Positions 1 to 7,321 of a DNA stretch of 8,886 nt are shown here, piece by piece (position 1 is the stretch's first letter; the number at the start of each line of letters is the position of its first letter). Origin of the DNA: Holosporales bacterium (lineage in GTDB: Bacteria > Pseudomonadota > Alphaproteobacteria > Caedimonadales > UBA9215); the NCBI GenBank assembly GCA_003503995.1, contig DOCA01000172.1, positions 1-8,886 of the forward strand, written 5' to 3'. The translations under genes and the position numbers were made by a program. The notes under the pieces were generated by a model. That model did not search any database and was not told where the DNA came from. It worked only from the letters and a program-made list of their open reading frames with translations.

Positions 1-59
1 TCTTGCATTTTCTTTTGCATTTGTTGAGCTTGTTTCATCAATTGGCCAATGTTTGTCAT
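1..59 (-). CDS. ybaB: YbaB/EbfC family nucleoid-associated protein, N-terminal fragment (runs off window)
   Basis: Only the first codons are inside the window. Read from the ATG at 59 they give MTNIGQLMKQAQQMQKKMQ, the Gln/Met/Lys-rich first helix typical of YbaB/EbfC proteins, small dimeric DNA-binding proteins of the nucleoid. Position directly after dnaX on the same strand supports this, since dnaX-ybaB-recR is a very common bacterial order; recR would be expected outside the window. An in-frame ATG at 68 is also possible, but the AAGGA at 73-69 abuts that codon and lies 9 nt from the ATG at 59, so 59 is preferred. The gap to the dnaX stop is about 20 nt, consistent with one transcript. 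Confidence 0.8.
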   Translation of the reverse strand, partial: MTNIGQLMKQAQQMQKKMQ

Positions 60-79
60 GGGATCCATTCCTTAATTTG

Positions 80-1825
80 TTAGGCGGTTTTCAGAGATTG
101 CTTTAAAAGCTTTACGTCTTTTATCTCAGCTTGAGGGAAAATTTCAAGGGCTGTTTTCACAAGAAGGGTTTTTCTCGCGTTTTCAACCAATTGATCTTTT
201 GTTTCTTTATTTTGTACACGCAATGTTTTGGCTGCTTTTGTGGAGGCTTTATTTTCCTTGTGGGCTTGAATATCCCATGAATCACCCGTCCACCTCGCCA
301 AAAGTTCTCTGACTTTTTTCACGAAATCAGGGGCAATGCCTTTGGTAAGTTCAATTTCAAGAGACGGTTTATTTACATCTAAAGCAATAAATTTGACGTG
401 ATTTTCAAATTCGTATTTTAAGAGAGGTTCTTTATGGATTTCAAAAAGAGCAACTAGATCCACAAAACTTTCTGGAGGGTTTGGCTTTAAGTTTTGAAAC
501 TCTGAGGGAGGTGTTTCTGCTATTTCAGGTTTTATGTTTTTTGGGGCGAGATCAGGCTTTTTTTTTTGAGCTTCGACTTGCGGCGTTTCAAGAGGTGTTG
601 ATGCCTTAGGAGCCTGAGGGATTTCTGCATTAGCGGGTTCTTTTAAAAAAGCATTGGGTTTGTTTTGACCTTGTTGCTTAGTAAGCTCTGAAATCACTGC
701 TTGCGCCGTTGGAAGCTCGCTTAAGTAGCAGGTGCGAATGAGGATCATTTCTGCTGCTTGGGCGGAAGAGGGTGCGCCTTTTAGCTCTTCACGACCCTTG
801 GTGAGGACTTGCCATAAACGAGTTAAAACAGGAACGGAAAGAGTAGAGGCCAAGTTTTGTAACTGGTCCAGCTGTTCTTTTACAAGAAGAGAGCGCTCGG
901 CAAAATCCGATGAAATTTTAAGACAACTGATTTCATGGGTTAAATCGCACAATGCCCTTAAAATTTGATCGGGATCGGCACCATTTTTGTAGGCCGTATC
1001 AAACAAGGTAAGGGCCGTCGCAGTTTCTCCTGTTAAAACAGCCTGCAGGAGGTTTAAGACATCATCTTGTCCTGTGAGGCCTAACATAGAGCGCACGGCC
1101 CCGTCCGTAATGGTACCAGGGGAAAGGCTGATGGCGCGCTCTAATAAGGATTGGCTGTCTCGGGCAGATCCATTGGCGGCTTGGGCTAATAGGGAGAGAG
1201 CCTCTGCTTCGACCTTGATGTCTTCTTGGTCGCATGTTTTTTGCAAGAGATCTTTGAGGGTGCTGCGGTCAAATCGCTTGAGATCAAATCGCACGCATCG
1301 TGAAATGATCGTATCAGGAACGCGGTTGAGCTCTGTTGTGGCAAAGATAAATTTCGTATATTCGGGAGGTTCTTCAAGGGTTTTGAGCAGGGCATTAAAA
1401 GCCTGCTTCGTGAGCATATGAATTTCGTCAATAATTTGTACTTTATAGCGCGCAGAGGAGGGCTTGTAGTAAGCAGCCTCAATGACTTTGCGAATATCAT
1501 CCACACTGGTTCGGCTTGCGGCGTCCATCTCAATGACGTCAAGGTGGCGATCGGCTAGAATATCAACACAAGGCTGGCATTTGCCGCAAGGGCTAATGGT
1601 CTCGCCACCTTTGCCGTCTTCTCCGACACAGTTCAAAGCTCGTGCAATAATGCGGGCTGTTGTGGTTTTGCCGATGCCTCGAACACCCGTTAAGAGAATG
1701 GCGTGGGGAATGCGGTGATGTTTGATGGCGTTGGTTAAGGTGTCCACAAGCACGTCTTGCCCCATCAGATCAGCAAAGGTCTGGGGGCGATATTTACGGG
1801 CTAGGACATGGTAGTTTTTGCTCAT
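80..1825 (-). CDS. dnaX: DNA polymerase III subunits gamma and tau
   Basis: DnaX is the AAA+ motor subunit of the clamp loader that opens the beta clamp and ties polymerase cores to the replisome. Numbering from the ATG at 1825 (581 aa), the protein shows the start ARKYRPQTF, Walker A GVRGIGKTT (47-55), zinc-site cysteines 66, 80, 83 and 86, Walker B IIDEIH (131-136), sensor 1 FATTE (161-165), the SRC arginine finger (R176) and sensor 2 in GSARDSQSLLERA (R222). A Pro/Lys-rich linker (about 385-450) leads to a C-terminal domain ending in an FPQAEIKDVK tail, typical of alphaproteobacterial tau. A GTG two codons upstream (1831) is an alternative start; neither has a clear ribosome binding site. 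The 98-base gap to divergent xseB shows no convincing promoter. The linker contains an A10 tract listed separately. Identification is secure. Confidence 0.97.
   Translation of the reverse strand: MSKNYHVLARKYRPQTFADLMGQDVLVDTLTNAIKHHRIPHAILLTGVRGIGKTTTARIIARALNCVGEDGKGGETISPCGKCQPCVDILADRHLDVIEMDAASRTSVDDIRKVIEAAYYKPSSARYKVQIIDEIHMLTKQAFNALLKTLEEPPEYTKFIFATTELNRVPDTIISRCVRFDLKRFDRSTLKDLLQKTCDQEDIKVEAEALSLLAQAANGSARDSQSLLERAISLSPGTITDGAVRSMLGLTGQDDVLNLLQAVLTGETATALTLFDTAYKNGADPDQILRALCDLTHEISCLKISSDFAERSLLVKEQLDQLQNLASTLSVPVLTRLWQVLTKGREELKGAPSSAQAAEMILIRTCYLSELPTAQAVISELTKQQGQNKPNAFLKEPANAEIPQAPKASTPLETPQVEAQKKKPDLAPKNIKPEIAETPPSEFQNLKPNPPESFVDLVALFEIHKEPLLKYEFENHVKFIALDVNKPSLEIELTKGIAPDFVKKVRELLARWTGDSWDIQAHKENKASTKAAKTLRVQNKETKDQLVENARKTLLVKTALEIFPQAEIKDVKLLKQSLKTA
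558..567 (-). promoter_or_regulatory. A10 slippage/frameshift site within dnaX (putative gamma-producing site)
   Basis: On the coding strand dnaX reads GCT CAA AAA AAA AAG CCT GAT, a run of ten A residues at codons 420-423 that contains the A AAA AAG heptamer. One extra A in the mRNA, or a -1 ribosomal slip, gives AAA GCC TGA, ending the protein at 424 residues. One A fewer gives AGC CTG and onward to a TAA, ending at 430 residues. Both products keep the ATPase and oligomerisation domains and lose the polymerase/helicase-binding tail, and both are close to E. coli gamma (431 aa). Known family facts are that E. coli uses ribosomal -1 slippage and Thermus thermophilus uses transcriptional slippage on A9. 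I see no clear stimulatory hairpin, so slippage by RNA polymerase is the simpler reading. Function here is inferred. Confidence 0.65.
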
Positions 1826-1923
1826 AGTCACAAGATAACGTGTTTTGCTTCAAAGGTACAACTTTTTTATTGCTGATTTTGGAAGAGGGCGTTAGGTTAA
1901 ACAGATGACTTAAGAGGTATGCT

Positions 1924-2184
1924 ATGGCTGACAAAAAACCCCAAGATATGAATTTTGAAGAGGCAATGACCGAGTTGGAGCAAGTGGTGCGTCAACTGGA
2001 AGATGGTCGCGTTCCCTTGGAGCAAGCTATTGGCTCTTATGAGAGAGGCGCTGCTCTTAAAGCGCGCTGCGAATCTCTCCTAAAAGAGGCTCGCTTGACC
2101 GTAGAAGAAATCTATAAATCAAAAGAGGGGTCCGTAGATGTTAAACCCTCTGACCTTCAAGCTCTTGTTGATGGGCCTCAATAG
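1924..2184 (+). CDS. xseB: Exodeoxyribonuclease VII small subunit
   Basis: This 86-residue protein has the XseB pattern: NFEEAMTELEQVVRQLEDG near the start, then the PLEQAIGSYERG segment, forming the two-helix hairpin that docks several small subunits on the large subunit XseA. Exonuclease VII degrades single-stranded DNA from both ends to oligonucleotides in the cytoplasm. Length is typical for the family (about 80 aa). An AAGAGG at 1912-1917 lies 6 nt before the ATG, supporting the start. Its stop is followed two bases later by the ispA start, an xseB-ispA pairing seen in many proteobacteria. xseA is not in this window. The dxs gene that often follows ispA is absent here. Confidence 0.95.
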   Translation: MADKKPQDMNFEEAMTELEQVVRQLEDGRVPLEQAIGSYERGAALKARCESLLKEARLTVEEIYKSKEGSVDVKPSDLQALVDGPQ

Positions 2185-2186
2185 AC

Positions 2187-3074
2187 ATGCACTATTCTTT
2201 TAAAGACGATTTATCACAGGTTCAAACGGCGCTTGAAAAACGCCTTGCTTTCTTTTTAGAGCAATCCCAAAAAGGAACACCTGAGCGCTTAGCCCAAGCC
2301 ATCTCCTATGGGTTGCTAGACGGCGGAAAGCGTTTGCGACCTTTTCTCCATCTATCTGCTGTGCGGCTTTTAGGTGGTGACGAGGCAATTGCCCTTGATA
2401 TTGCTTGCGCTCTTGAAATGGTCCATTGCTATTCACTGATCCATGACGACTTACCATGCATGGATGATTCTCCTTTGCGTCGTGGTAAACCATCCGTTCA
2501 AGCGGCCTTTGATCCTGCAACGGCCCTTCTGGCAGGGAATGCTCTTTATACTCTTGCCCTTGAGATTCTAGCGGGCCTTGATATTGCTGAGGCAAAACGC
2601 CTTGCGTTAATTAAAGCTGTTTCAAAGGCAAGCGGAGCTTCTGGTATGATGGGGGGGCAGTATTTAGATATGGCGGCCATGACCTCACGTGATCCCTTTA
2701 CCCTTGAGGAAATCACCCATTTGCAACGCTTGAAAACTGGCGCACTTATTGAAGTATGTCTCGAGTCAGCAAGTATTGCTTTTGACCCGCCCCAAGAAAT
2801 GGCACGAGCCTTAACGCTTTATGGGCAGAATTTTGGGTTGCTCTTTCAAATATCAGATGACTTGCTTGATGCAAAAGGTAATTCTGAAACCCTCGGAAAA
2901 CCAACCCAAGTAGATGTCTCTAAAGCAACTTTTATTTCCCATTTTGGCCTTGAAGGAACTGAAGAAAAAGCCAATGCTCTTGTTGACCAGGCTTGCCAAG
3001 TTTTTGAGCTTTACGGAGAACCTACCCAACCGCTGACTCAAGTTGTTCGCGCTTTGCTAACACGTGTCTCCTAA
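2187..3074 (+). CDS. ispA: Polyprenyl synthetase, farnesyl diphosphate synthase type
   Basis: This 295-residue protein is predicted to condense IPP with DMAPP/GPP to form farnesyl diphosphate, the cytoplasmic precursor of undecaprenyl phosphate and quinone side chains. Visible motifs are GGKRLRP (46-52, diphosphate binding), the first Asp-rich motif DDLPCMDD (87-94) followed by LRRGKPS, GGQYLD (156-161), KTG (183-185) and the second Asp-rich motif DDLLD (224-228). The YSLIHDD context matches E. coli IspA, arguing for a short-chain (C15) product, although chain length cannot be settled from sequence alone. Size is close to E. coli IspA (299 aa). The start lies two bases after the xseB stop with no strong ribosome binding site, so translation is probably coupled to xseB. 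No hairpin terminator is evident in the 103-base gap before yggT. Confidence 0.95.
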   Translation: MHYSFKDDLSQVQTALEKRLAFFLEQSQKGTPERLAQAISYGLLDGGKRLRPFLHLSAVRLLGGDEAIALDIACALEMVHCYSLIHDDLPCMDDSPLRRGKPSVQAAFDPATALLAGNALYTLALEILAGLDIAEAKRLALIKAVSKASGASGMMGGQYLDMAAMTSRDPFTLEEITHLQRLKTGALIEVCLESASIAFDPPQEMARALTLYGQNFGLLFQISDDLLDAKGNSETLGKPTQVDVSKATFISHFGLEGTEEKANALVDQACQVFELYGEPTQPLTQVVRALLTRVS

Positions 3075-3118
3075 AAAATTTTTTTTACTTCAAGAATTGC
3101 TCTCAAATTTAACCCCCC

Positions 3119-3147
3119 TTGTTGTTTTGGTAAAATACCTCTACAAT
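3119..3147 (+). promoter_or_regulatory. Putative sigma70-type promoter for yggT-folD
   Basis: TTGTTG (3119-3124) and TACAAT (3142-3147) are separated by 17 bases; the -10 matches consensus at 5 of 6 positions and the -35 at 3 of 6. The predicted start near 3154 would give a leader of about 24 nt before the yggT ATG. The site lies in the only sizeable gap between ispA and yggT. An imperfect palindrome, TAACCTATAAGTTA (3148-3161), overlaps the expected transcription start and could be an operator, but AT-rich DNA produces such matches easily. Confidence 0.4.
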
Positions 3148-3177
3148 TAACCTATAAGTTATTAACAGGATAGCCCC

Positions 3178-3477
3178 ATGGATATTATTTTTGTTCCTCT
3201 TTTGAACATTCTAAGAGTTGTGATTGACCTTTATGTGTGGGTTGTGATTATCCATATTATTATGTCATGGCTTGTTAGTTTTAATGTGATTAATGTTTCT
3301 AATCAGTTTGTTATGATTGTGAATAATGTTCTTTATGCGGCAACAGAGCCTGTTTTGCAACGTCTTCGCCGGTTTTTACCGAGTTTTAGCGGTTTAGATT
3401 TATCACCCCTTGTTTTAATTCTCATTTTGATGTTTATATCAAATGTCATTGCACGACTTGCCTCGAAACTTATATAG
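3178..3477 (+). CDS. yggT: YggT family integral membrane protein
   Basis: This 99-residue hydrophobic protein has two membrane segments (about residues 3-33 and 74-96) joined by a loop with YggT hallmarks: SWLVSFNVIN (30-39), a TEPVLQRLRRFLP stretch (56-68) and SGLDLSPLVLIL (70-81). YggT proteins sit in the inner membrane; a role in osmotic or cation homeostasis or in membrane organisation has been suggested, but the molecular function is not settled. An AGGA (3167-3170) 7 nt before the ATG supports the start. folD begins 24 bases after the stop, so the two are probably cotranscribed; yggT next to folD is a recurrent arrangement in proteobacteria. Confidence 0.92.
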   Translation: MDIIFVPLLNILRVVIDLYVWVVIIHIIMSWLVSFNVINVSNQFVMIVNNVLYAATEPVLQRLRRFLPSFSGLDLSPLVLILILMFISNVIARLASKLI

Positions 3478-3501
3478 TTTTGCTTATCAATTTTAAAGGA
3501 A

Positions 3502-4458
3502 ATGCCCTTCACAACACATTCTAAAAAAACGTTGGCTGAAAAAAGCCCGGCCAAAAAAACAACCCTTAAAAAACCTATGCTAGAAAATACCACGGCAAAA
3601 AATATAGATGGACGAGCTTTAGCTGTTCACCTTAAAGAGGGTCTCATTAAACGTATTGATATTCTCAAAAAAAAGCATAATGTTCGCCCTGGACTTGCTA
3701 TTATTCGAGTGGGTGATGATCCAGCAAGCCAAGTTTATGTTGCGTCCAAAAAGCGTCAATGTAAAGAGATTGGTATTCGCTCCTTTGAGCATGTTTTGTC
3801 AAGTACCATAGAGCAAAAAGCGCTTCTTGATCTCATACAAAGCATCAATGAAGATCCTGAAATTCATGGTTTAATTGTTCAGCTTCCTTTGCCAAAACAC
3901 TTCAATTCGGCTGAGATTATTCAAGCTATTTCCCCTCGAAAAGATGTCGATGGTTTGCATCCATTGAATTTAGGAAAGCTGTTTTGTGGTATTGAAGGGG
4001 GGTTTACCCCTTGTACACCTAAAGGATGTATTAAGCTCATTCATACTGTTCAAAAGGACCTTAAAGGATTAAAAGCTGTTGTTGTTGGAGCCTCAAATTT
4101 GGTCGGCAAACCTTTAGCACATCTTTTGTTAAGGGAGGGTGCAACGGTTTCTCTTTTAAATTCAAAGACAAAAAATCCAAAAAGTTTATGTAGTCAAGCT
4201 GATGTTATTGTAGCTGCAGCAGGCATTCCATGTCTTATTCAGGGAGACTGGGTGAAAAAGGGTGCCCTTGTTATTGATGTTGGCATTAATCATCTTGTGG
4301 ATGAACAAGGCAAGCCTTATTTGGTTGGGGATGTGGACTATGAAGCCGTTTCTAAAAAGGCAAAGGCGATGACACCCGTTCCGGGAGGTGTGGGCCCCAT
4401 GACCGTTGCATGTCTTTTGGAAAATACAGTTATTGCAGTAGAAAATCTTTATTCATAG
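3502..4458 (+). CDS. folD: Bifunctional methylenetetrahydrofolate dehydrogenase/methenyltetrahydrofolate cyclohydrolase
   Basis: FolD interconverts 5,10-methylene-, methenyl- and 10-formyl-THF using NADP, supplying one-carbon units for purines and fMet-tRNA. In the 318-residue frame the catalytic Y79 and K83 lie in YVASKKRQC, followed by IVQLPLP (125-131), KDVDGLHP with D150 (147-154), PCTPKGC (170-176), the nucleotide-binding GASNLVGKP (196-204) and TPVPGGVGPMT (291-301). All family signatures are intact. The protein is about 30 residues longer than E. coli FolD (288 aa) because of a Lys/Thr-rich N-terminal extension; the conserved domain begins at NIDGRAL (34-40). AAAGGA (3495-3500) is only one base from the first ATG, a tight spacing. 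The next in-frame ATG (3577) would give a standard-length protein but has no ribosome binding site. The 3' end overlaps the convergent gene by 10 bases. Confidence 0.96.
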   Translation: MPFTTHSKKTLAEKSPAKKTTLKKPMLENTTAKNIDGRALAVHLKEGLIKRIDILKKKHNVRPGLAIIRVGDDPASQVYVASKKRQCKEIGIRSFEHVLSSTIEQKALLDLIQSINEDPEIHGLIVQLPLPKHFNSAEIIQAISPRKDVDGLHPLNLGKLFCGIEGGFTPCTPKGCIKLIHTVQKDLKGLKAVVVGASNLVGKPLAHLLLREGATVSLLNSKTKNPKSLCSQADVIVAAAGIPCLIQGDWVKKGALVIDVGINHLVDEQGKPYLVGDVDYEAVSKKAKAMTPVPGGVGPMTVACLLENTVIAVENLYS

Positions 4459-5513
4459 TAATGATGTGTGGACCTTGCAAAGGTTTCATATAGGGCTGGA
4501 ATTTTGATTTTATAAGCACCCTCTTCTGGTTGCTCTCGCAGATAAATGAAAAAATGTTTGCTGTCTATTGGTGGAATTTCTGTTATATAAATGTCATTTT
4601 CAATGAGGTTTTCTACAATCTTTGCTGTTTTTTCTCCTAATTCAAAGGCGGATGGGGCAATAGAAAGATACCCGCCATCAAGGACGAAAAAACCATAAAG
4701 TCCAATAATGGGAACATGTGCATTATTCATGGTCCATTGGACAATTTCGTGTGGTGGAACAAGCTCTGGTCTTTGGTCTGAATAAATCAAAGAGCGGTAG
4801 TTTGAAATAAGAATAATATTATTGGCACCTCTGATTTTGTTGACCTCTTCTTTCCATTCTTGAAAAGTTTCAACATTAATAGATGGACGCAAAGAAATTT
4901 GCTCCCATTTTTTATAATTCTCAAGCGTTTGACTATCCTCTTCTGAGGCTGTTGAAATATCTCCCATAAGGGTTATACGAAGGGCATCATGAAAAACATC
5001 TTCATTGATATTAAATTCGAGAAGTTGGTTGATGATTTCTACAGGGAGAGACATGTGAATACCTGTTATGTTTTTTGTCTCATTATACCCATAGGCTTCT
5101 GGAGGACGTTTAATCCCACAGTAAACAACATTAATATCCTTATTATTTATATAGTGTTTACCAATTTTTTCTTGGGTGATATCGTCCACAAGGATCAGGA
5201 AATTTGGTTTCAAGGATTCAATAACAGCAAGGGCTTTTTGTGTTGCATTCGGGTCTGATCTGCCGTCATGATGTTCTGAGATGCCCATGTAATGATAGTA
5301 TACATGATAAAAAGTTCGCTTCTCAAATACGCTTCTAAGACCTCTGTTAATTTCTTGAACTCGAGGCATTTTCGCATCGTAGGTATGGATGACAAGGATG
5401 CTTGGTCTTGTTGAGGAGGTCCATAAAAACAAACCCCCTATTGCAATGATAAATACGCACAAAAAGGTTTTCTTGATGGCGTAATTTAAGAAAATTTGCT
5501 TAAGAGGTTTCAT
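4449..5513 (-). CDS. Membrane-anchored periplasmic binding protein-like protein (ABC_sub_bind/COG2984-like)
   Basis: The 354-residue product starts with a basic stretch and one hydrophobic helix (about 13-31) without a lipobox, so it is probably anchored in the inner membrane or exported with a long signal peptide. The remainder resembles type I periplasmic binding proteins of the ABC_sub_bind kind: SILVIHTYDAK (38-48), then NFLILVDDITQ (104-114) followed by INVVYCGI (127-134), NITGIHMSLP, and a C-terminal FFVLDGGYLS with GEKTAKIVENLI. These match in order the usual VLVLHSY, IIxxDD, FxGI and GG...G..A.KI landmarks. The ligand is unknown; relatives bind amino acids or serve as sensory domains. 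Its ATG shares one base with the stop of the upstream permease gene (TAATG), implying translational coupling. No ABC permease or ATPase gene is present. Family recognition is by eye and moderately sure. Confidence 0.65.
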   Translation of the reverse strand: MKPLKQIFLNYAIKKTFLCVFIIAIGGLFLWTSSTRPSILVIHTYDAKMPRVQEINRGLRSVFEKRTFYHVYYHYMGISEHHDGRSDPNATQKALAVIESLKPNFLILVDDITQEKIGKHYINNKDINVVYCGIKRPPEAYGYNETKNITGIHMSLPVEIINQLLEFNINEDVFHDALRITLMGDISTASEEDSQTLENYKKWEQISLRPSINVETFQEWKEEVNKIRGANNIILISNYRSLIYSDQRPELVPPHEIVQWTMNNAHVPIIGLYGFFVLDGGYLSIAPSAFELGEKTAKIVENLIENDIYITEIPPIDSKHFFIYLREQPEEGAYKIKIPALYETFARSTHHYYE

Positions 5514-7321
5514 TAGAGCATCCCCATGGCTTTCCAGAGAGGGATAGAAGCAACAAGCCCTGTAATTTTTAAAGCATTAATAAAAACATTAAAAGTCATA
5601 AACTTCTTTTCATCATAAACGAGCTTTTTGTTAAGGCGGGCTTGTTTTTTAAAAAGGTTATAAGTAGGAGATTGGTGTTTGAAAAACCACACATCAATCA
5701 TGATGAGTACTGTAAAAGCAATAACCCATGGGTGCGTTTGGTAGTGTACAGCAAGGGGGATGGTTAATGTGCCCGAGACAACAGCTGCAGGTCCGAGAGG
5801 TAAAATGATGCGCACAATAAAAGTAAGAACAGCAGAGAAAAGAAGAAATTCGATGCTCTGCATTTGATAGTCATTCATGAGTTTAACAAAAGAGTCAAAG
5901 AGATATTTATCAACATGTAAATGTTTTAAGACATAGGAAATACCAATGGTTGTCGAGATCACAATCAAGAAAGGCCAGTCTATGTGAGAGCGGAATTGCT
6001 TCGTTACAAGCACTTGAAATAATAAGAGGAAAAACATAACAAAAAAAGCAATCCAAGCTGTTCCGATTTTATGAAAAGCTGTTGTTAGGATACCAAGCAT
6101 AAACAGGGAAAGGGCCATGATGACTAGACGTTCAGCTGGCGTTATGGGGCCTAAAACACGGAGTTGGTCACTGAGCATTGTTTTGTCTATTTTAACACTT
6201 TGCGCATCTTTTCGGAAATAGAGAGAAGCAGCAAGATAGCCGATTAGGACGATGACGCCATAGACAGAAGCAGCTTGAATCCAAACAAGCCATGAGAAGT
6301 GCACTTGCATATATTCCGGCAAAAGAGCAAGCACCATATAATTCATGAGAGATCCACTTAAAAAGACGCTTGAGAAAAGCGTGATGCCTGAAAAAAGTGT
6401 GATGGAAAGTTGTGTTGTCGCAGTCGAGCCATGTTGAAACCGAAGAGCTTGTGTTGCCTCTAAATATATTGGTGCTGCAATTTCAGCACGAGCAATGATT
6501 GAGGGCATAAAAGGCGTGAGTAAGGCGCCGGAAAAAAAGAGGGCTAAGTTACTTTTAAAATAGGATTTCGAGAATCGGTTAAAGAAAAGAAGCATAATAC
6601 GGTGCCCAAGGCCGCTAAGGAGAATCGACGCGCCAAGGGTAAAAGTGCTCATGAGAATAATAAATGTTTGCGTCGAAAAGCCCCTTAGAATGACCTCTGG
6701 TGGTGCAAGACCAATGGATAAAACCGCCAGCAAGAAAAATAAGGCTGGAATATAGCTTGGAAAAAGCCTAAAAAACCACATGGTTACCGTTGCAGACAGG
6801 ACGCAAAGAAAGAGGGTGATAGCAGGATCAACCCATGTCCCTCCCATAAGGTTATAAAGGGTAATTGGTACAATAAAAGTTGCAAAATAGCCGATGATTT
6901 CTCGTGGTTTTAAAAGAGGAGGACCAGCAGCTTTTTTGACTTTTTCTTCTTTTTCATCGGTTGCTAGTAAATGTCCCAGAATATCTGGGTGTTTAGCCAC
7001 AAAGGATTTAATAAAAAGAGCAGGAAGAGCAAGGAGGACAACATCAGTTAAGGCTTTGGTTGTATTGTGATATTCATCATTAGAGATAATGGGTTCAAGC
7101 CCTAGAAAAGTTCCTTCAGGTTGGGTGTGCCGCCCATTTGCGCCATTAAGAGCAACCTCACCTTGGGCAATATAATAGATACTATCCCCTGGATCATTTT
7201 CCTTATAAATGGTCTCGCCTTTTTTGAAAGTCTTATGAACGAGGTTCGCCAAAACATAGGTGCGACTAGACGAGCCAAGGGACGCAAAGGCTGGATGTGT
7301 TAGAACAAAGTCAGTGAGCAT
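5513..7321 (-). CDS. Cyclic nucleotide-binding-like domain fused to SLC13/DASS-type anion permease
   Basis: Numbered from the ATG at 7321 (602 aa), residues about 10-115 form a CAP-type effector domain: HPAFASL, FKKGETIYKENDPGDSIYYI (32-51), GEVAL, then LTDVVLLALP. A Lys/Glu-rich linker (about 122-140) leads to roughly 10-12 membrane helices (140-600) with SLC13/DASS-like features: FSTQTFIILMS, a PSIIARAEIAAP segment, and LPLGPAAVVSGTLTIPLA in the second half. Such proteins import dicarboxylates, sulfate or related anions, often with Na+; the substrate here is unknown. The usual phosphate-binding Glu and Arg of the cyclic nucleotide pocket seem absent (70-92), so nucleotide binding is doubtful. 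The start is uncertain: an in-frame TTG at 7366 sits directly after AGAAGGAG (7374-7367) with zero spacing, and a GTG lies at 7336. The ATG at 7321 has no nearby ribosome binding site. Confidence 0.8.
   Translation of the reverse strand: MLTDFVLTHPAFASLGSSSRTYVLANLVHKTFKKGETIYKENDPGDSIYYIAQGEVALNGANGRHTQPEGTFLGLEPIISNDEYHNTTKALTDVVLLALPALFIKSFVAKHPDILGHLLATDEKEEKVKKAAGPPLLKPREIIGYFATFIVPITLYNLMGGTWVDPAITLFLCVLSATVTMWFFRLFPSYIPALFFLLAVLSIGLAPPEVILRGFSTQTFIILMSTFTLGASILLSGLGHRIMLLFFNRFSKSYFKSNLALFFSGALLTPFMPSIIARAEIAAPIYLEATQALRFQHGSTATTQLSITLFSGITLFSSVFLSGSLMNYMVLALLPEYMQVHFSWLVWIQAASVYGVIVLIGYLAASLYFRKDAQSVKIDKTMLSDQLRVLGPITPAERLVIMALSLFMLGILTTAFHKIGTAWIAFFVMFFLLLFQVLVTKQFRSHIDWPFLIVISTTIGISYVLKHLHVDKYLFDSFVKLMNDYQMQSIEFLLFSAVLTFIVRIILPLGPAAVVSGTLTIPLAVHYQTHPWVIAFTVLIMIDVWFFKHQSPTYNLFKKQARLNKKLVYDEKKFMTFNVFINALKITGLVASIPLWKAMGML

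Noticed and set aside
732..1718. Several plus- and minus-strand open frames of 78-118 codons inside dnaX
   Set aside because: They lie in other frames of a clearly identified dnaX, are rich in Arg/Ser as expected of shadow frames, and have no recognisable domain.
1826..1923. Possible SRP RNA (ffs) or strong promoter between dnaX and xseB
   Set aside because: ffs is near dnaX in some bacteria, but this gap lacks the conserved SRP apical-loop sequence, and the best -35/-10 pairs match at only about half the positions.
2200..3041. Minus-strand frames of 131 and 62 codons inside ispA
   Set aside because: Antisense shadows of a well-conserved prenyl synthase, with low-complexity, unrecognisable products.
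3073..3086. A-run followed by T-run after ispA as a terminator
   Set aside because: AAAAAATTTTTTTT pairs only A with T and has no room for a loop; it is not a convincing intrinsic terminator.
3333..3593. Minus-strand frame across the yggT/folD junction
   Set aside because: It overlaps two recognised genes antisense and shows no domain or start signal.
4989..5395. Frames of 89 codons (plus) and 61 codons (minus) within the binding-protein gene
   Set aside because: Shadows of the larger frame; no motif and no independent ribosome binding site.
7102..7303. Short frames on both strands within the CNB part of the permease gene
   Set aside because: They overlap a recognisable domain in another frame and have no family features.
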